This document shows, in pieces, positions 32,051 through 40,749 of a stretch of 64,000 nucleotides of DNA. The position numbers were made by a program, and so were the translations under genes. The stretch comes from Micromonospora pisi (GTDB lineage: Bacteria > Actinomycetota > Actinomycetes > Mycobacteriales > Micromonosporaceae), in assembly GCF_003633685.1 (NCBI RefSeq), contig NZ_RBKT01000001.1:6386001-6450000 (forward strand), read 5' to 3'. Within the stretch, counting starts at the first letter, position 1. Each line of letters opens with the position of its first letter. Under the pieces are notes generated by a model that was not told the origin of the DNA, ran no database searches, and saw only the letters and a program-made list of their open reading frames with translations.

Positions 32051-34375
32051 TCACCGACCGGTGATGCCCGGTCCGTCACAGTGCAGTACGCCGAGCCGCT
32101 GGGTGGCGCGGGTGAGCGCGACGTACAGGTCGCTGCGCCCGCGCGGCGACTCGGCCACGATCCGCTCCGGCTCCACCACCAGGACGGAGTCGAACTCCAG
32201 CCCCTTGGCCTGGGGCACGGTCAGCACCACCACCTGGCTCTCCAGCTCCGGGTGCTCGCCGATCGCAGCCTCGGGCACCGCGTCGGTGATGGCCCGACCC
32301 AGTTCGGTGGCGAGGCCCTCGGGCACGATCACGCCGAGTCGTCCGTCGTCGATCGTGCCGGCCTCCCGCAGCACCAGCTCGACCAGCCGGTCCGCGAGCT
32401 CGCCCGGCTCGACCCGCAGATCCCAGGGGGGTACGCCGGTGCGACGTACCGCCCGGGGCGGCTCCAGGCTCGGGTCGATCTCGGCCAGCACCCGACCGGC
32501 CACCTCCATGATCTCGGCCGGGGTGCGGTAGCTGACGCTCAGCTCCCGGATCCGCCACCGGTCGGCCACGTACGGCCCCAGCGCCTGACGCCAGGAGGCG
32601 GCCCCACCCAACGCGCCGGTCTGGGCCACGTCCCCGACCACCGTCATCGAACGGCTCGGGCACCGGCGCATCAGCAGCCGCCACGCCATCGGGGAGAGTT
32701 CCTGGGCCTCGTCGACGATGATGTGCCCGAAGGCCCACTTCCGGTCGGCGGCGGCCCGCTGCGCGGTGGTCAGTCGGTCCCCGGTCTCCTGCCGTTCGGC
32801 CAGCTCGTCCGCACCGAGCAGGTCGGTGACGCTGAGGATCTCGCCCTCTGCCTCGTCCTCCAGGTCGATCGAGCGGGAACCGAGCGCGATCTCGAGTGCG
32901 CCCTCGGCGTACTCGATGAGTTGCTGTCGCTCCCGCTCGACCAGCGCCTGCGCGGACCGGTCGTCCTCGCCGAGCAGTTCGGCGCTCTCGTCGAGCAGCG
33001 GTACGTCGGCGGGGGAGAAGCCGCCCTCGGGGTCCCGGCGCAGCAGCGCCAACTCGGCCTCGGTCAGCTCGTCACCGGTCAGCCCGGCTCCGGCGGCGGC
33101 GAGCCGATCGGCGGAACCGAACAGATCGCTCAGCAGTTGCTGCGGGGTGAGCACCGGCCAGAGTTCGGCGAGCGCTTCCTGCACTCCGGTTTCGTCGCGC
33201 AGCTCGCGCCGGATCTCGGCGAGGTCGGCCTCCTCCAGCAGGTTCTCGCCGCCGAGCGGGTCGGCGCCGATCCGCTCGGCGACCTGGCGGGCCAGCGCGT
33301 GGATGATCTCGATGTCGAAGAGCGGTTGAGCCAGGTTGTGCGGCCGACCCGAACGGCGGGCCCGCTCCCGGGCGGCGAGTACGGTCTGCCGGTCCAACCG
33401 GAGGGTGTCCCGCTCGACCACCACGTCCATGCCGTCCTCGGGCACCTGCTGCCGGTCGCGGATCGCGGCGGCGAGCAGCTCGGTCATCACCGGCCGCCCC
33501 TTGATCTCGGCCACCGTCGCCGGCTCGCTCCGGGTCGCCTTGACCCCGGGGAACAGCTCACCGAGGGTACGCAGCAGCACGCCGGTCTCGGCCAGTGTCG
33601 GCAGGACCTGTGAGATGTAGCGCAGGAAGGTGGCGTTCGGGCCGACCACCAGCACGCCCCGGGTGGAGAGCTGCTGGCGGTACGTGTAGAGCAGGTACGC
33701 GGCGCGGTGCAGCGCCACCGCGGTCTTGCCGGTGCCCGGACCGCCCTGGACGACCAGAACCCCGGGCAGCTCGGCCCGGATCACCCGGTCCTGCTCGGCC
33801 TGGATGGTCTGCACGATGTCGCTCATCCGCCCGGTACGGCGGGCGTTGACCGCGGCGAGCAACGCCGCCTCGCCGGTCAGTCCCTCGTGCTCGGTCGTCC
33901 TGGCCGCGTCCAGGTCGAGCACCTCGTCGTTGATCCCGACCACCTTGCGGAACCGGGTACGGATGTGCCGACGGCGCCGGACTCCGTCCGGGGAGGCGGC
34001 GGTGGCGAGGTAGAAGGAACGGGCGGCCGGTGCGCGCCAGTCGATCAGCAGCGGGTCGTACTCGCCCTCGTCGTCGAAGATGCCGATCCGCCCGATGTAG
34101 CGCGGCGCCCCTTCCTCGACGTCGAGCCGCCCGAAGCAGAGGCCGTTCTCCACGGCGCCGTACGAGCCGACCTGTTCGGCGTACATGGCGATGGTGCTGT
34201 CCCGTTGGGAGCGGGCCTGCTGCGTGCCGCCGTCGCTGCGCAGCTCCCCGGCCAGACGTTGTGCGGCCTGGTCGCGCAGCCGGTCGAGCCGGCCGTAGAG
34301 CATGGAGACGTACTCCTGCTCCCGCCCGATCTCGTCGGCGTGCTGGTCATCCGAGGTGCCGGAGTACCTTGACAA
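32051..34375 (-). CDS. helD: HelD/HelR-type RNA polymerase-recycling helicase
   Basis: This 774-residue superfamily 1 helicase-like protein of the HelD family removes stalled RNA polymerase from DNA; the HelR subgroup gives rifamycin tolerance. The N-terminal coiled-coil (about 15-70) is the arm that enters the polymerase secondary channel. The IDWRAPAARSFY motif (about 111-122), Walker A GGPGTGKT (211-218), HIIVDEAQELSP (Walker B), VVGDVAQTG, SYRTPAEIM and YVALTRATQRL are clear. The start is TTG 34375 with GGGGAGAAGG upstream; no other start suits the N-terminal helix. The 19-bp rifamycin-associated element was looked for upstream and not found. An opposing promoter overlaps its start codon. 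Confidence 0.92.
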   Translation of the reverse strand: MSRYSGTSDDQHADEIGREQEYVSMLYGRLDRLRDQAAQRLAGELRSDGGTQQARSQRDSTIAMYAEQVGSYGAVENGLCFGRLDVEEGAPRYIGRIGIFDDEGEYDPLLIDWRAPAARSFYLATAASPDGVRRRRHIRTRFRKVVGINDEVLDLDAARTTEHEGLTGEAALLAAVNARRTGRMSDIVQTIQAEQDRVIRAELPGVLVVQGGPGTGKTAVALHRAAYLLYTYRQQLSTRGVLVVGPNATFLRYISQVLPTLAETGVLLRTLGELFPGVKATRSEPATVAEIKGRPVMTELLAAAIRDRQQVPEDGMDVVVERDTLRLDRQTVLAARERARRSGRPHNLAQPLFDIEIIHALARQVAERIGADPLGGENLLEEADLAEIRRELRDETGVQEALAELWPVLTPQQLLSDLFGSADRLAAAGAGLTGDELTEAELALLRRDPEGGFSPADVPLLDESAELLGEDDRSAQALVERERQQLIEYAEGALEIALGSRSIDLEDEAEGEILSVTDLLGADELAERQETGDRLTTAQRAAADRKWAFGHIIVDEAQELSPMAWRLLMRRCPSRSMTVVGDVAQTGALGGAASWRQALGPYVADRWRIRELSVSYRTPAEIMEVAGRVLAEIDPSLEPPRAVRRTGVPPWDLRVEPGELADRLVELVLREAGTIDDGRLGVIVPEGLATELGRAITDAVPEAAIGEHPELESQVVVLTVPQAKGLEFDSVLVVEPERIVAESPRGRSDLYVALTRATQRLGVLHCDGPGITGR

Positions 34376-34398
34376 ACCTTCTCCCCATTAGCTATAGT
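34369..34398 (+). promoter_or_regulatory. near-consensus promoter pointing away from helD
   Basis: TTGACA (34369-34374), an 18-base spacer and TATAGT (34393-34398) on the plus strand. The -35 overlaps the helD start codon (34373-34375, opposite strand). Predicted transcription begins near A34405, at the first base of a terminator hairpin. The central TATAG can also be read on the minus strand (TATAGC) as a possible helD -10. Confidence 0.65.
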
Positions 34399-34404
34399 GT
34401 TCCG

Positions 34405-34433
34405 AGAACGGCATTTATCTGCCGTTCTTTTTT
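34405..34433 (+). terminator. intrinsic terminator with T-tract directly at the predicted start site
   Basis: A 9-bp stem AGAACGGCA (34405-34413) / TGCCGTTCT (34420-34428) with loop TTTATC and a run of six T (34428-34433). It is the only hairpin in the window with a true poly-T tail. No plus-strand gene exists between the promoter and the hairpin, so the predicted RNA would be about 30 nucleotides. Confidence 0.8.
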
Positions 34434-34667
34434 ATGCCCAAATGACGAACATAGCGCAGCACCACCCGCTCCGACCATTCTCCTTTTCGCCGGGGCGCGC
34501 TCGGCGTCGTCTGCGGCAACCATTATCGACCCCACCCGGCGGGGATCTCCGCGTCCCGGTCCGTGCCGCCCGCCCCGAACCCAAAAGCCGGCCGGCGCCG
34601 CCCGCGGGGGCGACATCGACCGGCGGATGGTGCCGATCAGCTCCGGACCGTGGCGGTCCGGGCGGGA

Positions 34668-35813
34668 TCAGTTCAGGCCCTTGGCCACCTCGTACAGACG
34701 CTGCGGGGTGACCGCGCCGGCGAGCACCCGGCCGTCGTCGAGCAGCAGCACGTTCACCAGCTTGGTGGTGAAGAGTCGGCCACCGCCCCAGTCTCCGCTC
34801 ACCTTCGGAAACGCGTCGAGCAGACCGTTCATCAGCTCAGCCGGGGCACCGTTGGCGGCCCCGGCCGCCGGGGCGCCCCCGAGTGCCGGACCGGTGGCCC
34901 CGCCGGCCGGCGGGCGACCCACCAGGACGGTGGTCCAGCCGGTGCCGACCGTGCTCAGCCCGTCCGGTGCCGCCGAATCGCCCCGCGGCTTCTGCCGTAC
35001 CGGATGGTCAGTGCCCTCGGTGACCTGGGTCCCCGGCGGCGGGTTGAAGGTGAAGTGGCTGTCCCCGGGCCGGTCGAAGTCGACCTGGGTGAACGCCATC
35101 TCGAAGGCGGGCTTCTCCGTGCCGGCGGCGAAGACCTCGAACCGCAGCGGTACGTGTTCCCTGCTGTCGATCGCGACCCGGATCTGATCCACCAGCGACG
35201 TCGTGTCCCTGGGGCGCAGGATCAGCTCGTACGCGTGCCGCCCGGCGATGGTGGCCGCCCGCCCCACGGTCACCTCGGTGCTCGGGTCGATCGCGGCCAG
35301 TGCCTGGTCGGCCGCCTCCTGCGGCGTCGACGGCAGGCCGGCCGGGATCTTCCCGGTCGCCGTGCCCGGGCCCTGCCCGGCGGTCCCGGGCAGCGTGTAG
35401 TGGGTGGCCGTGTTGTCCTGACTGCGCCAGGTCCAGAGATCAGCACCGTTGCGGACAAAATCGCTCTCGCCGAGGGTGCCGAGCAACGCGACCCGGGCGC
35501 GGTCCGGTCCGGCGTACCAGACCCGCAGGGTGTGCGTACCCGACGCCAGTGCGGTCAGGTCGCTGCTGCCGGATCCGGCGAGGCTGGCCAGGGCGGGCAG
35601 GCCGAGGTCGGCTCGCTGGACGACCGTGCCGGAGAAACCGTCCACCTGGGCGGTCTGCAGGTCGACCAGGAGTTGGGCGGCACTGCGCGGCGGCAGGGCC
35701 GGGTCGGCAGCCGCGCCGAGCGTACCGATGGCGGCGCCACCACCGATCACCACAGCCGTGGCGGCGACCGGCACCAGCCAGCGCAGCGCCGGGCGGTTCT
35801 TGAACACAGACAT
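34668..35813 (-). CDS. LolA/RseB-like exported protein divergent from a two-component system
   Basis: This 381-residue protein has an N-terminal signal-anchor (about 10-33, WLVPVAATAVVIGGGAAIG) and a LolA/RseB-type beta-sheet domain (about 45-260; VDGFSGTVVQRADLGLP, LRVWYAGPDRARVALLG, the FTFNPPPGTQV end). An Ala/Gly/Pro-rich linker and a short C-terminal domain follow. AGGAGG stands 7 bases before the ATG. It is divergent from the response-regulator gene, 94 bases away, which suggests it is regulated by, or signals to, that system at the membrane. Homologues are annotated as outer-membrane lipoprotein carrier-like or sigma-E regulators. Confidence 0.82.
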   Translation of the reverse strand: MSVFKNRPALRWLVPVAATAVVIGGGAAIGTLGAAADPALPPRSAAQLLVDLQTAQVDGFSGTVVQRADLGLPALASLAGSGSSDLTALASGTHTLRVWYAGPDRARVALLGTLGESDFVRNGADLWTWRSQDNTATHYTLPGTAGQGPGTATGKIPAGLPSTPQEAADQALAAIDPSTEVTVGRAATIAGRHAYELILRPRDTTSLVDQIRVAIDSREHVPLRFEVFAAGTEKPAFEMAFTQVDFDRPGDSHFTFNPPPGTQVTEGTDHPVRQKPRGDSAAPDGLSTVGTGWTTVLVGRPPAGGATGPALGGAPAAGAANGAPAELMNGLLDAFPKVSGDWGGGRLFTTKLVNVLLLDDGRVLAGAVTPQRLYEVAKGLN

Positions 35814-35907
35814 GTCGTACCTCCTGCCGCCCATGTTGCCCTGCCGGTGCTGTGCGGCGGCTGAGAAGTGGTGTTGTTGGTGCCGGTGACGGTGGCACCC
35901 TTGGCGC

Positions 35908-36567
35908 GTGCGGTTGCTGGTGGTGGAGGACGAGGCGCGGCTCGCCGCCGCCCTGCAACGGGGTTTGCAGGCGGAGGGTTTTGCGGTCGACATCGCCGGT
36001 GACGGGCTCACCGGTCTCGACCTCGCCCGGCACGGTGGGTACGACGCGATGATCCTGGACGTGATGCTGCCCGGGCTTTCCGGCTACCGGGTGGTGCGCC
36101 AGCTACGGGCCGAGGAGCAGTGGCTGCCGGTGCTGATGCTCTCGGCCAAGGACGGCGAGTACGACCAGGCCGACGGACTGGACTGCGGGGCGGACGACTA
36201 CCTGACCAAACCGTTCTCGTACGTGGTGCTGCTGGCCCGGCTCCGGGCACTGCTGCGTCGTGGCGCGCCGCAGCGTCCGGCGGTGCTCACCGCGGGGGAC
36301 CTCAGCCTCGATCCGGCCAGACGGAGGGTGACCCGCGCCGGTGCGGAGGTCGAGTTGACCGCCCGCGAGTACGGGCTGCTGGAGTACCTGCTGCGCCGGG
36401 CCGGGGAGGTGGTCTCCAAGACGGAACTGCTCGACCATGTCTGGGATGCCAGCCTGGAGACCGCCCCGAACGCGGTCGAGGTGTACGTCGGTTATCTCCG
36501 CCGCAAGATCGGTCGGGACCGCCTCCAGACGATCCGTGGCGCCGGCTACCGCCTCACCATCACATGA
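35908..36567 (+). CDS. OmpR/PhoB-family response regulator
   Basis: This 219-residue regulator has a receiver domain (1-115) with acidic pocket Glu7/Asp8, phosphorylatable Asp51 in MILDVMLPG, and Lys in DYLTKPF. The winged-helix DNA-binding domain (about 125-219) ends NAVEVYVGYLRRKIG...IRGAGYRL. It begins with GTG; no strong ribosome site is visible, so the transcript may be leaderless. Its stop overlaps the ATG of the sensor kinase (ATGA), so the two proteins are coupled. The signal is unknown. Confidence 0.95.
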   Translation: MRLLVVEDEARLAAALQRGLQAEGFAVDIAGDGLTGLDLARHGGYDAMILDVMLPGLSGYRVVRQLRAEEQWLPVLMLSAKDGEYDQADGLDCGADDYLTKPFSYVVLLARLRALLRRGAPQRPAVLTAGDLSLDPARRRVTRAGAEVELTAREYGLLEYLLRRAGEVVSKTELLDHVWDASLETAPNAVEVYVGYLRRKIGRDRLQTIRGAGYRLTIT

Positions 36568-38084
36568 GCCTCCGCCAGCTCCTGCCCCCTCGGTTGGGAA
36601 GGGCCCCTTCCGCTACCGAAAACGATAGGAAGGGGCCCTCCCTTACCCTGAGCCTGCGGGCGCGGTTGATGGTGATCGGGGTGGCGGGGTTGGCGGCCGG
36701 CCTGGCCGTCGGCGGCGTGCTGCTGGTCGTGGCACTCGGCTACGCGCTGGAGCGCACCGTCGACACCGAGGCGTTCAAGACCGCCGACGCGGTCGCCATG
36801 CTGGTAACCGAGAACGCCCTGCCGAACCCGTTGCCGGTCGCCGGAGCGGAGGTACGCGTGCAGGTCGTCGACGCGCACTCGCGGATCACCGCCGCCAGCA
36901 TCAACGCCGACCGGCTGGTGCCGATGCTCGACCGCGACAAGATCGCCGGTATCCGGGACCGGTCCGGGACCTACATCCCGGGACGCCAGCTCGGAGTGAC
37001 CGGACCGGTACGCGTGGTCGCGGTGCCCGCCGGCCCGCCAGGCGACCCGCAGACCGTACTCGTGGCCAAGTCGATGAGCGACGTCACGCACAGCCTGAAG
37101 CTGGTGCGTACCGTCCTGACGATCGGGTTCCCACTGCTGCTGGTCCTGCTGGCGGTGGTCGCCTGGCGGGTGATCGGCGCGACCCTGCGGCCGGTGGAGG
37201 CGCTGCGGGCCGGGGCCGAGGAGATCACCGGCGGTACCCGGCCGGGGCAACTGCCCGTACCCGCGTCCCGTGACGAGATCCACCGGTTGGCGGTCACGCT
37301 CAACGGGATGCTGGACCGGCTGGAGGCGGCCCGGCTCCGGCAGCGGGCCTTCGTCGCCGACGCCGCGCACGAGCTGCGCAGCCCGCTGGCGAACATGCGT
37401 ACCCAGTTGGAGGTGGCGCAGCACCTCGGTGGCCGTACCGACTGGGCGGCGGTCGCCGACGACCTGCTCGCCGACACCAACCGGTTGAGCCGGCTGGTCG
37501 ACGACCTGTTGCTGCTGGCCAGGGCCGACGACGGGGTTCCCCGGCCACGACGGGCGAGTGGGCCGGTGGAGCTGGTGGAACTGCTGAGCGGGGTGGCGCA
37601 GCGGTACCCGTCGCCACCGGTGCGGGTCACGCCCACCGCCGTACCGGCGTGGACCGAGGGGGAACCGGACGCGTTGAGCCGGGTGGTGGCCAACCTGCTC
37701 GACAACGCGGTACGGCACGCGGCGGGTGAGGTGGTGCTGACCGTGGTCGCGTCGGAGCGCGCCGACCCGGGTTTCCACCTGGTGACCGTCACCGACGACG
37801 GCCCGGGTATCCCGGAGAGCGACCGGGAGCGGGTCTTCGACCGGTTCACCCGGTTGGACGACGCCCGGACCCGGGATGCCGGCGGAGCCGGACTGGGCCT
37901 GGCCATCGTCCGGGAGCTGGTACGCCGCCTCGGCGGTACGGTCCGGCTCGGACCCGCCGATGCCGACGGCGGTCCCGACCACGCCGCCCCTCGCCCCCGC
38001 CCCGGGGCTGCTCCCGCTCCCGCCTCCGGCCCGGGCCTACGGGTCGAGGTACGGCTACCGGCCGTGCGCCCGCCGGCCGTCTGA
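36564..38084 (+). CDS. sensor histidine kinase with a palindromic element in its 5' coding region
   Basis: This 506-residue membrane kinase has a first membrane helix at about 36-60 and a periplasmic sensor to about 185. A second helix and HAMP follow (about 186-250), then HisKA with His269 in DAAHELRSPL. The HATPase domain carries NLLDNAVRHA, DDGPGI and GGAGLGLAIV. It starts at ATG 36564, overlapping the regulator stop. Residues about 11-27 are encoded by the palindromic repeat at 36597-36642, which keeps the frame open and adds the basic segment GRAPSATENDRKGPSLTL before the first helix. Starting instead at ATG 36669 would avoid it but leave no ribosome site. Confidence 0.9.
   Translation: MSLRQLLPPRLGRAPSATENDRKGPSLTLSLRARLMVIGVAGLAAGLAVGGVLLVVALGYALERTVDTEAFKTADAVAMLVTENALPNPLPVAGAEVRVQVVDAHSRITAASINADRLVPMLDRDKIAGIRDRSGTYIPGRQLGVTGPVRVVAVPAGPPGDPQTVLVAKSMSDVTHSLKLVRTVLTIGFPLLLVLLAVVAWRVIGATLRPVEALRAGAEEITGGTRPGQLPVPASRDEIHRLAVTLNGMLDRLEAARLRQRAFVADAAHELRSPLANMRTQLEVAQHLGGRTDWAAVADDLLADTNRLSRLVDDLLLLARADDGVPRPRRASGPVELVELLSGVAQRYPSPPVRVTPTAVPAWTEGEPDALSRVVANLLDNAVRHAAGEVVLTVVASERADPGFHLVTVTDDGPGIPESDRERVFDRFTRLDDARTRDAGGAGLGLAIVRELVRRLGGTVRLGPADADGGPDHAAPRPRPGAAPAPASGPGLRVEVRLPAVRPPAV
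36597..36642. repeat. GGAAGGGGCCC-family double palindrome inside the kinase gene
   Basis: GGAAGGGCCCCTTCC (36597-36611), spacer GCTACCGAAAACGATA (36612-36627) and GGAAGGGGCCCTCCC (36628-36642). The spacer matches 14 of 16 bases with the element at 52236-52281. The total of 46 bases lies within the first 27 codons of the kinase frame. Confidence 0.88.
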
Positions 38085-38098
38085 ACACCGGGGGCGTC

Positions 38099-40168
38099 TC
38101 AGCTTGCCCCGGTTCGCTTGGTGCAGACCGGTTCGCTCCGTCCCACCAGGTCCACCGAGTAGACGACGGCCACCGTGAAGCAGTAGTCGGTGTTCCGGTT
38201 CAGCGAGTAGACGATGAAGCTGTCGGTGCCCGGGGGTAGTTCGTGGATGGCCCTGGGGTCCTGCCCGGTCCGCCCGGCCGAGATCACCACCGGGCCCTCC
38301 GCGCCCGGCGGATAGGTCCAGCTGAGGCTGACACTGTCCCGGCTGTCCCGCAGGGAGAGTCCGCTGGGCGGCGCCCCGGGCGTGACCGGTGGCGTGGCGA
38401 CCGGGCCGGCCGGCGCGCTCTGTTCCGGTGTCGTGCCCGGGCTCGGCCCGTTCGGGGTCGGTTGACCCGGTCCGGTCGGGCCCGGGTCGGAGTCGCTGGT
38501 CAGCGCGAAGCCGGCGACCACGGCAACCGTGCCGAGCAGCACCACCACCAGGCCGGCGACGATCACCGGCAGGGTTCGCCGCAGTGGCCGGCGCGGCGGT
38601 TGGTAGATCCGGACCGGTAGTTTCGCCTGTTGTCGTCGTTCCGGCAGGTGGCGGGTGCCGGTTCCGCCGCCCGTACCGGCGGTGCGGAACCGGTCGTCGC
38701 CGGGTGCGGCGGTCATGCCCGGTACGGCGGGCGGCAGTGGGGAACCGCCACCGGGAAGCGGGTGGTCCCAGCCGCCACCGGCCGGGGCGCGATCCCAGCC
38801 GCTGCCGGCCGGCGCGTGGTTCCAGTCCGTGCCCGAGGGCTCGTGGGCCCAGGAGTCGTTGTCCCGTTCGGTTGACTGGTCGGTACGCCAGTCCGATCGG
38901 CCGCTCGCCGTCCAGCCGTCGCGGTCGTCGGCGGGTTCGTCGTCCGGATCGGGTTCGGCCCGGTCGGGGGGCCACCACCGGCTGTCGTGCTCCACCGCGC
39001 TCTCGCCCGACGCGGGGTAGACGGCGTCGGCCGGCGAGGCACCGGGGCCGAAGGGACCGTGGTCGACCGGGGAGCGTGGTGGCGGCACCCGGGGCGGCGG
39101 CATCCGTGGTGGTGGCGGGGGGTCGGGCGGACCGGCGCCGGGGGGCGTCGCCGCAGCCGGATAGTGCTCACCGCTCGCCGCTGCCGGCGGGTAGCTCCCG
39201 GTGGACGGCGGGTAGCCGCCCACGGGTGCGGCGTACGGCTCGGCGGCGGGTGGATGGGTCGTGCCCGGGGCCACGTACGAGGTGGCGGGGGCCGGGTAGT
39301 CGTGGTTCGGTGTGGCGTGGGCGCCGGTCGGGGCGGCGCGGTCGTCCGGGCCGGGGTAGGCGTCGGCGGGTGCCGGGTAGCTGTCCGGGCCGGGGAAGTC
39401 GTCGGTGGTGGCGGACGGTGCGGGGTCGAGGTGTCCGGCCGGCGCCCGGTCCGGTTCGGCCGACTGCCCGTCGGCGCAACTGTGGTCCGGGTTCGCCGCG
39501 GCGCGGGCGAGCGCCGCCACCTGCACGGCGAGCGGGTGGTCGGCGGGAAGGTGTTCGCGGCACAGTTCGCGGGCGAGGGCCAGGTGTTCGTGTGCCTCGG
39601 CGAAGTGCCCGCAGTCGCGCTGCATCGAGCCGAGTCGGGCGAGCATCCGGATGCCGCTGAGGTGGCCGTCGCCGTACACCTCGCGGTGCAGTTCCCAGGC
39701 GTCCTCCAGCCGGTTGCGCGCGAGCTGGCACTCACCCTGGGCGTACTCCACTGTGGCCAGGTCGGCGTGGGCGGCGAGGACCCGTAGTGACTCGGGACCG
39801 TCGGTGGCGGTCAGCTCGATGATGACGTCGCGGTAGAGCCGGGCGGCCCGTTCGTGGCTGCCGACCCGGTGCAGTACGGCGGCGAGGGTGGCCGCGCTGG
39901 CGACCGTACGTGGGTCCGACGGGCCGTGCAGCCGGGTGGCCGCGGCGTACGCGAACGCGGCCCAGCCCCGGGCGGAGTGCGGTTCGCCGAGTGCGACCAG
40001 CACCCTGGCCTGTAGCCCGGCCGCCTCGGTCAGTTCCGGCGAGGCGTGTGCCGGGCTGGGATCGGCGCTGTTGAGGGCGGCGCTGAGCAGTTCCTGCGCG
40101 CCGGCCAGGTCGCCGGCGGCCACGAGTTGTTGCGCCTGGGGGGTGAGATCGCCGAAGCCGGGAGACAC
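38099..40168 (-). CDS. TPR / proline-rich / transmembrane / fibronectin III protein
   Basis: This 689-residue protein has an unusual layout. Residues 1-215 are tetratricopeptide-like helices (LAGAQELLSAAL, AARLYRDVIIEL, FAEAHEHLALARELC). Residues about 220-520 are a Pro/Asp/Tyr/Gly-rich disordered region with repeats such as YPAPA, AGSGWDRAPAG and AGGGWDHPLPG. A single membrane helix lies at about 537-560 (LPVIVAGLVVVLLGTVAVVAGFAL), and a fibronectin type III-like domain at about 600-685 (GLSLRDSRDSVSLSWTYP). The N-terminus should be cytoplasmic and the Fn3 outside. GTG start. No function is known; a signalling or cell-surface assembly role is possible. Confidence 0.8.
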   Translation of the reverse strand: MSPGFGDLTPQAQQLVAAGDLAGAQELLSAALNSADPSPAHASPELTEAAGLQARVLVALGEPHSARGWAAFAYAAATRLHGPSDPRTVASAATLAAVLHRVGSHERAARLYRDVIIELTATDGPESLRVLAAHADLATVEYAQGECQLARNRLEDAWELHREVYGDGHLSGIRMLARLGSMQRDCGHFAEAHEHLALARELCREHLPADHPLAVQVAALARAAANPDHSCADGQSAEPDRAPAGHLDPAPSATTDDFPGPDSYPAPADAYPGPDDRAAPTGAHATPNHDYPAPATSYVAPGTTHPPAAEPYAAPVGGYPPSTGSYPPAAASGEHYPAAATPPGAGPPDPPPPPRMPPPRVPPPRSPVDHGPFGPGASPADAVYPASGESAVEHDSRWWPPDRAEPDPDDEPADDRDGWTASGRSDWRTDQSTERDNDSWAHEPSGTDWNHAPAGSGWDRAPAGGGWDHPLPGGGSPLPPAVPGMTAAPGDDRFRTAGTGGGTGTRHLPERRQQAKLPVRIYQPPRRPLRRTLPVIVAGLVVVLLGTVAVVAGFALTSDSDPGPTGPGQPTPNGPSPGTTPEQSAPAGPVATPPVTPGAPPSGLSLRDSRDSVSLSWTYPPGAEGPVVISAGRTGQDPRAIHELPPGTDSFIVYSLNRNTDYCFTVAVVYSVDLVGRSEPVCTKRTGAS

Positions 40169-40226
40169 GTCCCATCGTGCTGGTCCAGCAACGTTCAGTA
40201 CAAGAGGTGGATGGGGGGCAGTTTGG

Positions 40227-40691
40227 TCATGATGCCGGACGTTTCGGGTCGAGATGGTCGACCAATGCTTCGCTGATTCGCCGCAGTTGGTCGATCTGCG
40301 CTGGGCTGAGCGGGTCGAACAGGTGCCGGCGTACTCCCTCGACGTGGCCGGGCGCGGCCGCGACCAGTTCGTCGAAGCCCTGGTCGGTCAGGACGGCGAG
40401 CTGCCCGCGACGGTCGGTGGGACAGTCTTCGCGCCGGACCCAGCCGAACTGTTCCAGGCGCCCGACGGCGTGCGAGAGCCGGCTGCGCGAGGAGCCCACC
40501 CGCGCGGCCAGTTCGCTCATCCGCAGCCGGCGGTCGGGAGCTTCGGAGAGGTGCACCAGGATCACGTAGTAGGCGTGCGGCATGTTGGCGTCCTGTTGCA
40601 GCTCCCGGTCGAGCGTCTCCATCAGCGCCTGGGTGGCGGCGAGGAAGGTCCGCCAGGTGCGCTGTTCCTCGGGATCGAGCCAGCGGGTCAT
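40227..40691 (-). CDS. MarR-family transcriptional regulator
   Basis: This 154-residue winged-helix MarR protein has its DNA-binding core at about 45-110 (MSELAARVGSSRSRLSHAVGRLEQFGWV, then the wing DCPTDRRGQLAVLTDQG) with flanking dimerisation helices. The start at 40691 is chosen because TATGCT stands exactly 7 bases upstream on this strand, a leaderless arrangement; an ATG at 40703 lies inside that -10. It is divergent from the VOC gene with a GTTGA-N4-TCAAC palindrome between the two promoters, which it most likely binds to repress both. Confidence 0.9.
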   Translation of the reverse strand: MTRWLDPEEQRTWRTFLAATQALMETLDRELQQDANMPHAYYVILVHLSEAPDRRLRMSELAARVGSSRSRLSHAVGRLEQFGWVRREDCPTDRRGQLAVLTDQGFDELVAAAPGHVEGVRRHLFDPLSPAQIDQLRRISEALVDHLDPKRPAS

Positions 40692-40713
40692 GAGGTAGAG
40701 CATAACGCGGATG

Positions 40714-40727
40714 GTTGAACGCTCAAC
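40714..40727. promoter_or_regulatory. MarR-type operator GTTGAACGCTCAAC
   Basis: A palindrome with 5-base arms and a 4-base centre, lying 11 bases from the VOC -10 (TACCGT, 40738-40743) and 10 bases from the marR -10 (minus strand, 40699-40704). Its form and place match MarR autoregulatory sites. Confidence 0.65.
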
Positions 40728-40749
40728 TATCTCGCGCTACCGTGGGCGC

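Noticed and set aside
32081-33613. 510-codon plus-strand frame opposite helD
   Set aside because: Shadow frame; no motifs, while helD is complete on the other strand.
34376-34667. Rifamycin-associated element (19-bp inverted repeat) expected before helR genes
   Set aside because: I looked for a GGGGCTTGCGGCAAGCCCC-like sequence upstream of helD and found none, so rifamycin induction is not supported by that element.
34397-34711. 104-codon frame downstream of the hairpin unit
   Set aside because: Arg/Pro-rich, spans the terminator, has no ribosome site and overlaps the end of the LolA-like gene.
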